DNA of 64,000 bases, taken from Pseudonocardia sp. 73-21 (GTDB lineage: Bacteria; Actinomycetota; Actinomycetes; Mycobacteriales; Pseudonocardiaceae). Position numbers and translations under genes: made by a program. The stretch's first letter is position 1. Each line of letters starts with the position of its first letter. This document shows positions 56,773 through 64,000 of this stretch, one piece after another. The notes below the pieces were generated by a model. That model saw only the letters and a program-made list of their open reading frames with translations. It ran no database searches and was not told the DNA's origin. The stretch is taken from contig NZ_MKVV01000045.1 of assembly GCF_001899645.1 (NCBI RefSeq), positions 24,479 through 88,478 of the forward strand, given 5' to 3'.

Positions 56773-57294
56773 ATGCGCAGCACAGGAGGGGCCCGGGGCG
56801 CCGTCCTGGCCTGCCTGAGCGCGCTGCTCACCGGCGTCGGCCACGTCGCCGGTGGCGGCACCGTCGGCGATCTGGGCCTGCTCGTGGTGCTGCTGCCGCT
56901 GGTCGCGGTGGTGTTCGTCTCGCTGGCCGAGCGCAGCCGCACACCGCTGGGCACCGTGGTGGTGCTCGCCGCCGGGCAGGTCGCGCTGCACTACCTGATG
57001 GTGCTGCTGCACTCCTCCGCCGACGCGGGCCCGGCCCTGCTCGGCGGGCCGTCGATGCTGGCCATGCACGCGATCGTCACGCTCCTGTCCGCGGTGGGGC
57101 TGCGCCACGCCGACCACGCGGTCGCGGCCGTGGCCGCGGCGTTCCGCCGCGTGGTGCCGCGCCGCCTCGCGCCGCCCCCTGTCGAGCGTCCGCCGACCAC
57201 CTTCGCGGTACCGGGCCCCGAGCTCCCCGCGCGCCTCGCGAGCGCATTCCTCGGCGCGGCAACCCGGCGGCGGGGACCCCCGGTGTGGTGCTGA
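56773..57294 (+). CDS. Small membrane protein next to copper genes, unassigned
   Basis: 173 aa with four helices (roughly residues 8-25, 32-50, 60-78, 92-112) and a basic, Pro-rich C-terminal tail. Histidines are frequent in and near the helices (GVGHVAGGG, VALHYLMVLLHSS, LAMHAIVTLL, RHADHAV). Its position 44 bp before a YcnI gene suggests a link to copper handling, which the His content supports. No named family is recognised. Confidence 0.68.
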   Translation: MRSTGGARGAVLACLSALLTGVGHVAGGGTVGDLGLLVVLLPLVAVVFVSLAERSRTPLGTVVVLAAGQVALHYLMVLLHSSADAGPALLGGPSMLAMHAIVTLLSAVGLRHADHAVAAVAAAFRRVVPRRLAPPPVERPPTTFAVPGPELPARLASAFLGAATRRRGPPVWC

Positions 57295-57338
57295 CTCCGC
57301 ACACCACACCCGTACCTGCATCACCATCGGAGAACCGC

Positions 57339-58058
57339 ATGTCCCGCATCCCCCTGCGCGTCGGCACCGTGCTGACCGCCGCCGCCGCCGTCGCGCTCGT
57401 GGGCGCCGCCCCGGCGTTCGCGCACGTCACCGCCCAGCCGGGCACGGCCACCCAGGGTGGCTACTCGGTGGTCACCTTCCGCGTCCCCAATGAGGAGGAC
57501 ACGGCCGGCACCGTCGGTCTGACCGTCACGCTCCCCGCCGACCACCCGATCACCTCGGTGCGCACCACCCCGATCGCGGGCTGGACGGCCACGACCACCA
57601 CGGTCACGCTCAACCCGCCCGTGCAGTCCGGCGGCCGGACCATCACCAAGGCCGTCGGCTCCATCACGTGGACCGCCACGGCCGGCAACAAGATCGCCCC
57701 CGGCCAGTACCTGGACTTCCCGGTGTCGCTCGGCCCGATGCCCGCCGTCCCCGAGATCATGCTGCCGGCCAGGCAGACCTACGACAACGGCGTGGTCGTC
57801 GACTGGAGCCAGCCGCCGAACGCCGACGGTTCGGAGCCCGAGCACCCCGCTCCGTCCGTCACACTCGCTCCGGCGGCACCCGGCTCCGACTCCCACGGCA
57901 TGGCGATGGCCATGGGGGGCACCGCCGAAGCTGCTTCCGGCTCCACCGACACCACCGCCCGCTGGCTCGGTGGCGCCGGGCTCGTCGTCGGCGCCCTGGG
58001 ACTCGGCGTCGGCGGCGGCGCGGTGCTGCGCGGCCGGAAGGCCGGGAAGGACAGCTGA
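57339..58058 (+). CDS. YcnI family copper-binding protein (DUF1775)
   Basis: 239 aa secreted, membrane-anchored protein. A signal peptide ends at AFAHVTAQPGTATQ, placing the His of AHV at or near the mature N-terminus, as in the copper site of YcnI. The body shows TFRVPNEEDTAGTVGLTVTL and YDNGVVVDW. A Ser/Met/His-rich linker and a C-terminal helix then end in RGRK. GGAG precedes the ATG. The stop overlaps the copC start (TGATG), so the two are coupled. Confidence 0.92.
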   Translation: MSRIPLRVGTVLTAAAAVALVGAAPAFAHVTAQPGTATQGGYSVVTFRVPNEEDTAGTVGLTVTLPADHPITSVRTTPIAGWTATTTTVTLNPPVQSGGRTITKAVGSITWTATAGNKIAPGQYLDFPVSLGPMPAVPEIMLPARQTYDNGVVVDWSQPPNADGSEPEHPAPSVTLAPAAPGSDSHGMAMAMGGTAEAASGSTDTTARWLGGAGLVVGALGLGVGGGAVLRGRKAGKDS

Positions 58059-58609
58059 TGAGGCGCTGGATCAGGGGCGGGGTCGTCACACTGGTGGCGG
58101 GGCTCGCGCTCGCGCTCGGCACCGCCCCGGCGTGGGCCCACAGCCGGCTGGAGAGCAGCGACCCCGCGTCCGGTTCCAGCCTCGCAGCGTCTCCGCCGAA
58201 GGTCTCGCTGACGTTCGACGAGGCCGTGCAGCCCGGGTTCACCGTGATCACGGTGATCGGGCCGGACGGCAAGGACTACCACTCCGGCGACATCTCCGAG
58301 GTCGACGACACGGTGACCGTCGGGGTTCTGCCGCTCGGCCCGGCCGGGAGGTACCAGGTCGGGTACCGCGTGGTGTCGGCCGACGGGCATCCGGTGTCGG
58401 GCAGCGTGGCGTTCACGCTGTCCACAGCCGGCCCGGGCTCAGCGCAGGCCGCCGCCCCGGCCGGTTCGGCGGCCCCGTCGGCGTCCGGGGTGGTGCCCAC
58501 CGCGGCGCCCAGCGGGGACGGTGGCGCCCCGGTGTGGCCCTGGATCGTCGGCGCGGTGCTGGTGGTCGGCCTGGGAGTGGGAGCAGCGCTCCGCCTGGGC
58601 AGGTCATGA
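58058..58609 (+). CDS. CopC-domain copper-binding protein
   Basis: 183 aa. After a signal peptide ending at PAWAHSRLESSDPASGSSL, the mature N-terminal His and the DGHPVSGSVAF segment provide the Cu(II) site of CopC. The middle shows SLTFDEAVQPGFTVI. A Pro/Ala linker and a C-terminal helix anchor it outside the membrane. CopC domains hand copper to CopD; the copD gene follows 88 bp later, after a short tandem repeat. Confidence 0.93.
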   Translation: MRRWIRGGVVTLVAGLALALGTAPAWAHSRLESSDPASGSSLAASPPKVSLTFDEAVQPGFTVITVIGPDGKDYHSGDISEVDDTVTVGVLPLGPAGRYQVGYRVVSADGHPVSGSVAFTLSTAGPGSAQAAAPAGSAAPSASGVVPTAAPSGDGGAPVWPWIVGAVLVVGLGVGAALRLGRS

Positions 58610-58628
58610 CGGTGGCCACGGCCCGGGA

Positions 58629-58678
58629 TGACAGGAAAGCCACTTTGCGGCCACGTGGTGACAGGAAAGCCACTTTGC
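58629..58678. repeat. Two direct copies of a 20-bp element between copC and copD
   Basis: TGACAGGAAAGCCACTTTGC occurs at 58629-58648 and 58659-58678, exactly 30 bp apart. The sequence is AT-richer than its neighbours. Each copy contains GGAAAGCCACTTTGC, an imperfect inverted repeat. It lies entirely within the 88-bp gap ahead of the copD start. Confidence 0.9.
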
Positions 58679-58697
58679 TGGCACCGGGGCCCACCGC

Positions 58698-59672
58698 GTG
58701 AACCGGCCGACCGCGAGGTCCTCGCGCACCTGGGCTCCCGCCCTGTGGGCGGGGCTCGCGGTCGGGGTCGGGTGTGTCTCCGCCGTGCTGGCCGGGGGGC
58801 TGGCCACCACCGCCCTGCCCGTGCTGCTCGGCGCCACCCTGACGCGCACCGGCATGGACGTGGCCGGGGTCGCGTGCGTCGGGGTGGCGCTGCTCGGGGT
58901 GCTCCTGCCGCTCGGGCCCGGCCCGGGCGCGCGGGAGCTCACCCGGCTCGCCCACACCGTCGACCGGGCGCTGGTCGCGCTGGCCGGGGCCTGGCTCGTG
59001 CTGACGCTGCTCGGCGTCGTCTTCCGCACCGCGGAGGCCTACGGCCGACCGGTCACGGCGGTCGGGGGCGACGAGCTGGCCCGCTTCTCGGGCGACTTCG
59101 GGGCCGGCCGGGGCCTGCTGCTCACCGCGGGCTGCGCGCTCGCCGCGCTGGTGTGCGCCGTGGTGCGGATGCGCGATCCCGATCGCATCCAGCTACGGAT
59201 CCCGCTGGTGGCGGCCCTGCTCGGACTGCTGACGCCCACCGTCACGGGCCACGCGGGCGGTGAGGCCGACCACGAGCTCGCCGTGATCACCGTGGCCCTG
59301 CACGTGGGCGCGGCGTCGCTGTGGGTGGGCGGGCTCGGCGCCACCCTGCTGCTCGTGAAGCGCCGGGAGCTCCTCGACGTGGCCGTGCCGCGGTTCTCCC
59401 GGCTGGCCGGGGTGTGCATCGTCGCGGTGGGCATCACGGGCGTCGCCAACGCCGTGCTGCGGCTGGAGTCACCCGCCGCCCTGGTCACCACCGGCTACGG
59501 CTGGCTGATCGTCGCCAAGACCGTGTGCATCGCCGGCCTCGGCGGCCTCGGCTGGCTGGCGCGGCGGCGCCTCATGACCGGCCGCACCCCGGTCCTGCGC
59601 TGGGCGGGGGCGGAAGTGGCCCTGATGGCGGTCACCCTGGGCCTGGCCGCCGCGCTGACCCAGTCAGGCTGA
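58698..59672 (+). CDS. CopD-family copper resistance membrane protein
   Basis: 324 aa, GTG start, with 8-9 helices. CopD features include GHAGGEADHELAVITVALHV and the conserved HVGAASLWVGGLGATLLL with His residues lying in or near helices. It is predicted to bring copper across the membrane with CopC. The stop overlaps the convergent oxidoreductase stop by 9 nt. No cytochrome b561-type full set of haem His residues was confirmed. Confidence 0.9.
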   Translation: MNRPTARSSRTWAPALWAGLAVGVGCVSAVLAGGLATTALPVLLGATLTRTGMDVAGVACVGVALLGVLLPLGPGPGARELTRLAHTVDRALVALAGAWLVLTLLGVVFRTAEAYGRPVTAVGGDELARFSGDFGAGRGLLLTAGCALAALVCAVVRMRDPDRIQLRIPLVAALLGLLTPTVTGHAGGEADHELAVITVALHVGAASLWVGGLGATLLLVKRRELLDVAVPRFSRLAGVCIVAVGITGVANAVLRLESPAALVTTGYGWLIVAKTVCIAGLGGLGWLARRRLMTGRTPVLRWAGAEVALMAVTLGLAAALTQSG

Positions 59673-61052
59673 TCTGTACGCCTCCAGCAGCCGCAGCCAC
59701 ACCTCGTTCATCGTCGGGTAGGCCGGCACCGCGTGCCACAGCCGGGCGAGGGGTACCTCGCCCACGATCGCGACGGTGGCCGCGTGCAGCATCTCGGCCA
59801 CGTCCTGCCCCACGAACGTGACGCCCACGAGCACCCCGCGCCCCTCGTCGACGACGAGCCGGGCCGCACCGTCGTAGCCGTCGGCCTGCAGCGACGAGCC
59901 GCCGACGGCGATCGGCAGGTCCACCACGCGCACGTCGATCCCCGCCTCGCGGGCCTGCTTCCCGGTCCTCCCGACGACGGCGACCTCGGGATCGGTGAAC
60001 ACCACCTGCGGCACGGCCGCATGGTCGGCCGTGGCGGAGTGCTCGCCCCACGGCGCGGTGTCCACCGGACGACCGGCGGCCCGGGCACCGATCGCGGCGC
60101 CCACGATCCGGGCGTCGTACTTGCCCTGGTGCGTGAGCGGCGCGCGGCCGGTGACGTCGCCCGCCGCGTACAGCCATCCGCCGTCGACGGCCGTGACCAG
60201 CCCGGAGTCGTCCACCTCGAGCGGCTTCCCCGGTTCCAGGCCGACCGTCTCGACGCCGACGTCGGCGGTGTGCGGCCGGCGTCCGGTGGCGACCAGCAGC
60301 TCGTCGACGGTGATCGACTCACCCGCCACGTGCAGCGCGATCCCGTCGCCGTCCGGCGCGACGGACTCGAGGGTCGTGTCCAGCCGCAGGTCCACGCCCT
60401 CGGCCCGCAGCGCGGCGGCCACCCGCTCCCCCGCGAACTCCTCCATCGACGGCAGCAGCCGCGGCCCGTGCTGCAGCAGCACCACCTGCGAGCCGAGCCG
60501 CTGGAACGCCTTCGCCAGCTCGCAGCCGACGACGCCGCCGCCGAGCACGCCCAGCCGCGGCGGGATGTCCTTCGTGGACGTCGCCTCGCGCGAGCCCCAC
60601 GTCCGGACGGTGTCGATCCCGTCCACCGGCGGCGTCACGGGCGTGGAGCCGGTGCAGACCACCACGGCGTGCCGCGCGGTCAGGACCTCCCCGCCCACCG
60701 CCACCGTCTTCTCACCGGTGATCCGGGCGTGCCCGCGCACGACCGTGATGCCCGCGCCCTCGGCCCACTCCACCTGGCTCGCGTCGTCCCAGTCGTGGGT
60801 GAACGAGTCGCGGCGGGCGAGCACCGCCTGCGGGTCGAAGGAGGCGGTGGTGCCGGGCAGCCGGTGCACCGCGGCGACGGCGTGTCCGGTGCGCAGCAAC
60901 GCCTTCGACGGCATGCACGCCCAGTACGAGCACTCGCCGCCGACGAGCTCCGACTCGACCATCGCGACCGAGAGCCCGGCGCGGTGGGCGTAGTCGGCGG
61001 CGTTCTCCCCGACGGCCCCGGCGCCGATGACGACCACGTCGAACTCGGTCAC
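59664..61052 (-). CDS. Pyridine nucleotide-disulfide oxidoreductase (Lpd/mercuric reductase-like)
   Basis: 462 aa flavoprotein. FAD motif VVVIGAGAVGENAADYA, the redox disulfide in GGECSYWACMPSKALLR, the NAD motif LGVLGGGVVGCELAKAF, the second FAD segment YAAGDVTGRAPLTHQG and the C-terminal dimer-interface His in HAVPAYPTMNE are all present. It is not encoded with 2-oxoacid dehydrogenase genes, so a general disulfide reductase or quinone/metal-related activity is more likely than a true Lpd role. The GTG at 61052 lies at the end of a 38-bp tandem duplication. Confidence 0.92.
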   Translation of the reverse strand: MTEFDVVVIGAGAVGENAADYAHRAGLSVAMVESELVGGECSYWACMPSKALLRTGHAVAAVHRLPGTTASFDPQAVLARRDSFTHDWDDASQVEWAEGAGITVVRGHARITGEKTVAVGGEVLTARHAVVVCTGSTPVTPPVDGIDTVRTWGSREATSTKDIPPRLGVLGGGVVGCELAKAFQRLGSQVVLLQHGPRLLPSMEEFAGERVAAALRAEGVDLRLDTTLESVAPDGDGIALHVAGESITVDELLVATGRRPHTADVGVETVGLEPGKPLEVDDSGLVTAVDGGWLYAAGDVTGRAPLTHQGKYDARIVGAAIGARAAGRPVDTAPWGEHSATADHAAVPQVVFTDPEVAVVGRTGKQAREAGIDVRVVDLPIAVGGSSLQADGYDGAARLVVDEGRGVLVGVTFVGQDVAEMLHAATVAIVGEVPLARLWHAVPAYPTMNEVWLRLLEAYRSA

Positions 61053-61128
61053 TACGCCGCCTCCGCGGGAGAAAGCACGTCGGCGGTCACGACGCCGCCT
61101 CCGCGGGAGAAAGCACGTCGGCGGTCAC
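61053..61128. repeat. 38-bp tandem duplication covering a translation-start region
   Basis: Bases 61054-61090 and 61092-61128 are identical 37-mers in two adjacent 38-bp units. On the minus strand each unit reads GTGACC, then a stretch, then GAGGCGGCGT just before the next GTGACC, so ribosome site and start context are copied. Each unit holds a 12- to 13-codon mini-frame that ends at the following start. Confidence 0.92.
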
Positions 61129-61775
61129 AGCTGCACCGCCGCGAGGATGTCGACGTCGCCCTCGCGCAGCTCCAGCACCTTCCCCACCGTGTGCGGCGCG
61201 TCGAGCAGCGCGGCCAGCACCGCGGCGGTGTCACCGCGCGTGACGTCACCGCGGGGGACGGGGGGCTCCGCGAGCAGCACCTTGGCGTTGGCGGGATCGT
61301 CGGTCAGCCGGCCCGGCCGCAGGATCGTCCACTCCAGCGAGGTGGCGCGGACCGCGTCCTCCGCGGCCTTCTTGGCCCGCAGGTAGGCGGTCCACACCTC
61401 GTCGGTTCCCTCCGCCGGCGGCTCGTCGACCCCCGTGGACGAGACCAGCAGGTAGCGCGTCACCCCGGCCTGCGCGGCGGCGTCGGCGAGCAGGACGGCC
61501 GCGGCCCGGTCGACCGTGTCCTTGCGCTCGACGGAGCTGCCCGGGCCCGCGCCCGCGGCGAACACCACGGCGTCGGCCCCCTTCAGGTGCGTGGCCAGCT
61601 CGGCCACCGAGGCCGCCTCCAGGTCCAGCACCGCGACGGTCGCGCCCGCCTTCTCGACGTCGGCGCGGTGGTCGGGGTTGCGCACCACCGAGGTGACGAC
61701 GTCACCGCGCCCGGCCAGCAGCGCGGCCAGCTGCAACGCGATCTTCCCGTGTCCACCTGCGATCACCACATGCAT
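61125..61775 (-). CDS. NAD(P)H-binding SDR-like protein
   Basis: 216 aa atypical SDR. The cofactor motif VIAGGHGKIALQLAALL is followed by VVRNPDHRADVE and VFAAGAGPGSSVERKD. The active-site-like region is YLLVSSTGVDEPP and YLRAKKAAEDAV, then WTILRPGRLTDDP. It fits NmrA/YwnB-type proteins with NAD(P) sensing or sugar-epimerase-like chemistry. The canonical Tyr-x-x-x-Lys is preserved as YLRAK. It stands directly before the oxidoreductase gene. Confidence 0.9.
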   Translation of the reverse strand: MHVVIAGGHGKIALQLAALLAGRGDVVTSVVRNPDHRADVEKAGATVAVLDLEAASVAELATHLKGADAVVFAAGAGPGSSVERKDTVDRAAAVLLADAAAQAGVTRYLLVSSTGVDEPPAEGTDEVWTAYLRAKKAAEDAVRATSLEWTILRPGRLTDDPANAKVLLAEPPVPRGDVTRGDTAAVLAALLDAPHTVGKVLELREGDVDILAAVQL

Positions 61776-61865
61776 GGGGCGACGCTAGCCCGGCCCCGCA
61801 CGACCCGCTGGCCCGCGCGTCCGACCTTTGACGCGACGCCGTCGGCCGGGGCAGCATGCTGTCAC

Positions 61866-62381
61866 ATGACACAGGGCATCCAGCAGCTCATCTGGCAGAT
61901 CGAGCGCTGCCGGGACGCCTTCCACCAGGCCGTCTACACCACGCGGGACGTGGACGCCGCCCTCGCGACCGTCCACGACGAGGTGGAGCTGACCAACACC
62001 CCGAGCGGCACCGGCGCCCGCGGCCGGGACGCGCTGCGGCGCTACCTCGCCGAGGACGTCCTGCCGCACCTGCCCGCCGACCTGACGTTCACCCGCGTCT
62101 CCCGCACGGTGGACCAGCGCCACATCGTCGACGAGATGACGGTCGGGTTCACCCACGACCGGGACCTGCCCTGGCTGCTGCCCGGGGTCGCCCCGACCGG
62201 GCTGCACGTGGCGACGACGGCGATCTCCGTGGTCAGCGTCCGGCACACGTCGCGCCTGGGGCGCACCGAGTCGAGGATCCTCACCCACCGCACGCTGTGG
62301 GACCAGACGGCCCTCAGCGGTTCGGCCGCAGCGTCCACACCACGGTCATGCTCGTCGTCTCCCGGCCCTCGGCGTCCGTGA
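61866..62381 (+). CDS. SnoaL-like/NTF2-fold protein
   Basis: 171 aa from the ATG at 61866, single alpha+beta domain. Segments RDAFHQAVYTTRDVDAALAT and RDALRRYLAEDVLPHLPADL, then MTVGFTHDRDLPWLLPGV and GLHVATTAISVVS resemble ester-cyclase/SnoaL-like polyketide cyclases. No polyketide genes are near, so a generic NTF2-like role is safer. The 3' end overlaps the convergent hotdog gene by 68 nt. The last 20 codons are Ser/Pro-rich and may be a read-out extension. Confidence 0.8.
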   Translation: MTQGIQQLIWQIERCRDAFHQAVYTTRDVDAALATVHDEVELTNTPSGTGARGRDALRRYLAEDVLPHLPADLTFTRVSRTVDQRHIVDEMTVGFTHDRDLPWLLPGVAPTGLHVATTAISVVSVRHTSRLGRTESRILTHRTLWDQTALSGSAAASTPRSCSSSPGPRRP

Positions 62382-62781
62382 TCGTCACGGACACCGTGAA
62401 CTCCGGGCGCGTGCCCCCGTCGAGCTCGGCGAGCACCTCGGCCGCGGGCCGGTCGAGCACGGCGACGGCGTCGATCGGGCCGCGGGCGAGCCGGCTGTAG
62501 GAGATCTCGGAGCGGACGACGAGCGGGGTGACGCGGTCCATCGCGGACGAGAACGCGGCCAGTCCCACGGCGCCCGAGGCGGTCTCACCCAGCCCGAAGA
62601 TCATGGCCGCGTGCGGTCCGCCGACGTGGTTGTGGAGATCGGGACTGTCGGGGAGCCGGCACTCCACCCGCTCCGCCGTGACCTCGCCGAACGTGATGCC
62701 GGCCGTCCTCACCCACGGCACGGTCTGCGCCATCGCCGCCGCGACCCAGCTGGTGTCCGTCATCCCCGGCATGTTACTCAC
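62314..62781 (-). CDS. DUF4442/PaaI-type hotdog-fold protein
   Basis: 155 aa. The hotdog signature HNHVGGPHAAMIFGLGETAS contains the Asn and Gly-Gly of PaaI thioesterases, followed by VVRSEISYSRLARGPID and FTVSVTITDAEGRET. The common catalytic Asp/Glu appears as GLGETAS. It probably hydrolyses or binds small acyl-CoA esters. Starts at 62781 (GTG), 62772 or 62763 are all possible; none has a strong ribosome site. Confidence 0.83.
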   Translation of the reverse strand: MSNMPGMTDTSWVAAAMAQTVPWVRTAGITFGEVTAERVECRLPDSPDLHNHVGGPHAAMIFGLGETASGAVGLAAFSSAMDRVTPLVVRSEISYSRLARGPIDAVAVLDRPAAEVLAELDGGTRPEFTVSVTITDAEGRETTSMTVVWTLRPNR

Positions 62782-62993
62782 GGGTAGAACAGCCGAATAG
62801 CTGTCTCCATTCGAGACGCGACCGCCGGAGACGACATCGGCGCCGCGACAAACCCCAGGTCAGAGGCGGACACCTCTCCGGACGGCGAGGTGATCAAGGC
62901 CGTTTTCTCACTCCGCGGAATCGGGGCGGTTGTGAGCGGGACCACCTCGCACTGGAATCGGGCCCAGACACCGCAGTTCTAGGAGGTATGCCG

Positions 62994-64000
62994 GTGAGAG
63001 CCGTCCGGGTGCACGCGTACCACGAGGACCCCACGATCGACGACATCCCCGAGCCCACGATCCAGGGGCCGCTCGACGTGATCATCAAGGTCGGTGGCGC
63101 CGGCGTCTGCCGCACCGACCTCCACATCATCAACGGGGACTGGGCCGAGGCCATGGCCCCCGAACTGCCCTACGTCATCGGTCACGAGAACGCGGGCTGG
63201 GTCCACGAGATCGGCGAAGGCGTCACCAACGTCGCCGTCGGCGACACCGTGATCCTCCACCCGCAGCCGTCCTGCGGACTCTGCCTGGCCTGCCGGCGGG
63301 GCCGCGACATGCAGTGCGAGGCGGCCTTCTTCCCGGGCCTGTCCAACAACGACGGCGGCATGGCCGAGTACCTGCGCACCACCGCCCGGGCCTGCATCAA
63401 GCTGGACCCGTCCACCAACCCCGCCGACGTCGCCGCACTGGCCGACGCGGGCATCACGGCCTACCACGCGGTGCGCAAGGCCGCGGGCGGCCTGTTCCCC
63501 GGCACCACCGCCGTGGTGCAGGGCGCGGGCGGGCTGGGCCACATCGGCATCCAGTCGCTGGCCGCGATCACCAGTGCCCGCATCATCGTCGTCGACCGCA
63601 ACCCCGACGCGCTCGCGCTGGCCAAGCAGCTCGGCGCGGACGAGACGGTGCTGGCCGACGGCAACCAGGTCGAGGCCGTCAAGGACCTCACCAACGGGCT
63701 GGGCGGTGACGTCGTGTTCGACTTCGTCGCCGAGCAGGGCGCCGAGCTCGACGCCTGGCAGATGACCGCCCCGGCCGGATCGCAGTACATCCTCGGCTAC
63801 GGCGGCGAGTTCAGGGCCCCGACGCTCGACTTCGTCGGCGGCGAGAAGAACGTCATCGGCAACATCGTCGGCACCTACTCCGACCTGACCGAGCTGATGG
63901 TCCTGGCCCAGGCCGGGAAGGTCACGCTGCACACCAAGCAGTACCCGCTCGATGCGGCGCTCGACGCCCTCCACGATCTGGATGCAGGCCGGGTCCGCGG
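62994..64000 (+). CDS. Zinc-dependent alcohol dehydrogenase, NAD(P)-linked, 3' end cut by window
   Basis: At least 335 codons, open to the window end. Catalytic zinc residues lie in GGAGVCRTDLH and VIGHENAGWVHE. The structural-zinc cluster CGLCLACRRGRDMQC has all four Cys, and the cofactor motif is VQGAGGLGHIGIQ. AGGAGG is 7 nt before the GTG at 62994; an ATG at 62988 is too close to it. The protein resembles secondary or primary alcohol dehydrogenases found with propane- or ether-oxidising monooxygenases in this genus. Whether such genes follow is outside the window. Confidence 0.93.
   Translation, partial: MRAVRVHAYHEDPTIDDIPEPTIQGPLDVIIKVGGAGVCRTDLHIINGDWAEAMAPELPYVIGHENAGWVHEIGEGVTNVAVGDTVILHPQPSCGLCLACRRGRDMQCEAAFFPGLSNNDGGMAEYLRTTARACIKLDPSTNPADVAALADAGITAYHAVRKAAGGLFPGTTAVVQGAGGLGHIGIQSLAAITSARIIVVDRNPDALALAKQLGADETVLADGNQVEAVKDLTNGLGGDVVFDFVAEQGAELDAWQMTAPAGSQYILGYGGEFRAPTLDFVGGEKNVIGNIVGTYSDLTELMVLAQAGKVTLHTKQYPLDAALDALHDLDAGRVR

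Noticed and set aside
62782..62993. Sigma-54 promoter ahead of the alcohol dehydrogenase
   Set aside because: No TGGC-N-GC type element at the right spacing was found in the 212-bp gap.

Overview
The window looks like a chromosomal segment of a high-GC actinobacterium of the Pseudonocardiaceae, most likely Pseudonocardia or a close relative. Signs of this are the very high GC, frequent GTG starts, many 1-13 nt gene overlaps, and galactan/arabinan cell-wall genes (glf, glfT2, decaprenyl-phosphate phosphoribosyltransferase). Several blocks resemble Mycobacterium tuberculosis gene neighbourhoods (the Rv3806c-Rv3809c set and the Rv3835-Rv3839 set). The genus is an inference from protein resemblance; no database was searched.

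Region 1 (1-21026), cell-envelope glycan biosynthesis. A frame-disrupted histidine phosphatase end is followed by a minus-strand operon: glf, an unassigned polytopic protein, an AftB-like GT-C transferase, glfT2 and a large polytopic protein. Divergently, a plus-strand operon with GTGA overlaps encodes a second large polytopic protein (DUF6541-like), a flippase and a GT2 transferase. Then come DUF2304 plus a polyprenyl-phosphate glycosyltransferase, a methyltransferase, rmlC/rmlD facing rmlB/rmlA, UbiA-type DPPR synthase, a PAP2 phosphatase and a Cof-type HAD phosphatase. Together they make UDP-Galf, dTDP-rhamnose and decaprenyl-phosphoarabinose precursors and use them to build arabinogalactan-type polymer.

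Region 2 (21123-34758), mixed housekeeping. A MerR regulator is fused to a sliding-clamp-like module. Next are a VapBC-type toxin-antitoxin pair and a YgiB/YgiC-like operon (DUF1190-like, glutathionylspermidine-synthase-like, DUF350). A septum-formation protein, small metallopeptidase, histidine phosphatase and pheA follow, then an iron-box-controlled DUF2470 gene, small membrane proteins, a CPBP protein, an SDR, a SEC-C protein and a DUF4328 protein.

Region 3 (34769-46793), transport and signalling. A decayed actP-type symporter (nonsense codon, internal deletion, frameshifts) still carries an intact DUF485 partner. Beside it are two intact paralogous sodium:solute symporters, a proline-rich DUF485-like membrane protein, a LytTR response regulator and a LytS-type kinase. 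An SppA-type peptidase lies between the regulator and kinase genes, and a 532-bp TGATC-rich gene-free stretch follows it. An Fpg/Nei glycosylase and a small membrane protein close the region.

Region 4 (46962-64000). A MarR gene is coupled to a drug transporter with three extra carboxypeptidase-regulatory-like repeats, and to a YceI protein with a fourth. Next are MGMT, a TetR/MoeA-like divergent pair with a clear operator, MsrA, a RecB-like Fe-S nuclease, a copper cluster (YcnI, CopC, CopD), a flavin disulfide reductase and an NAD(P)-binding protein separated by a 38-bp tandem duplication, a SnoaL-like protein, a hotdog protein, and a zinc alcohol dehydrogenase cut by the window end.

No tRNA, rRNA, insertion sequence, prophage or CRISPR array was seen.
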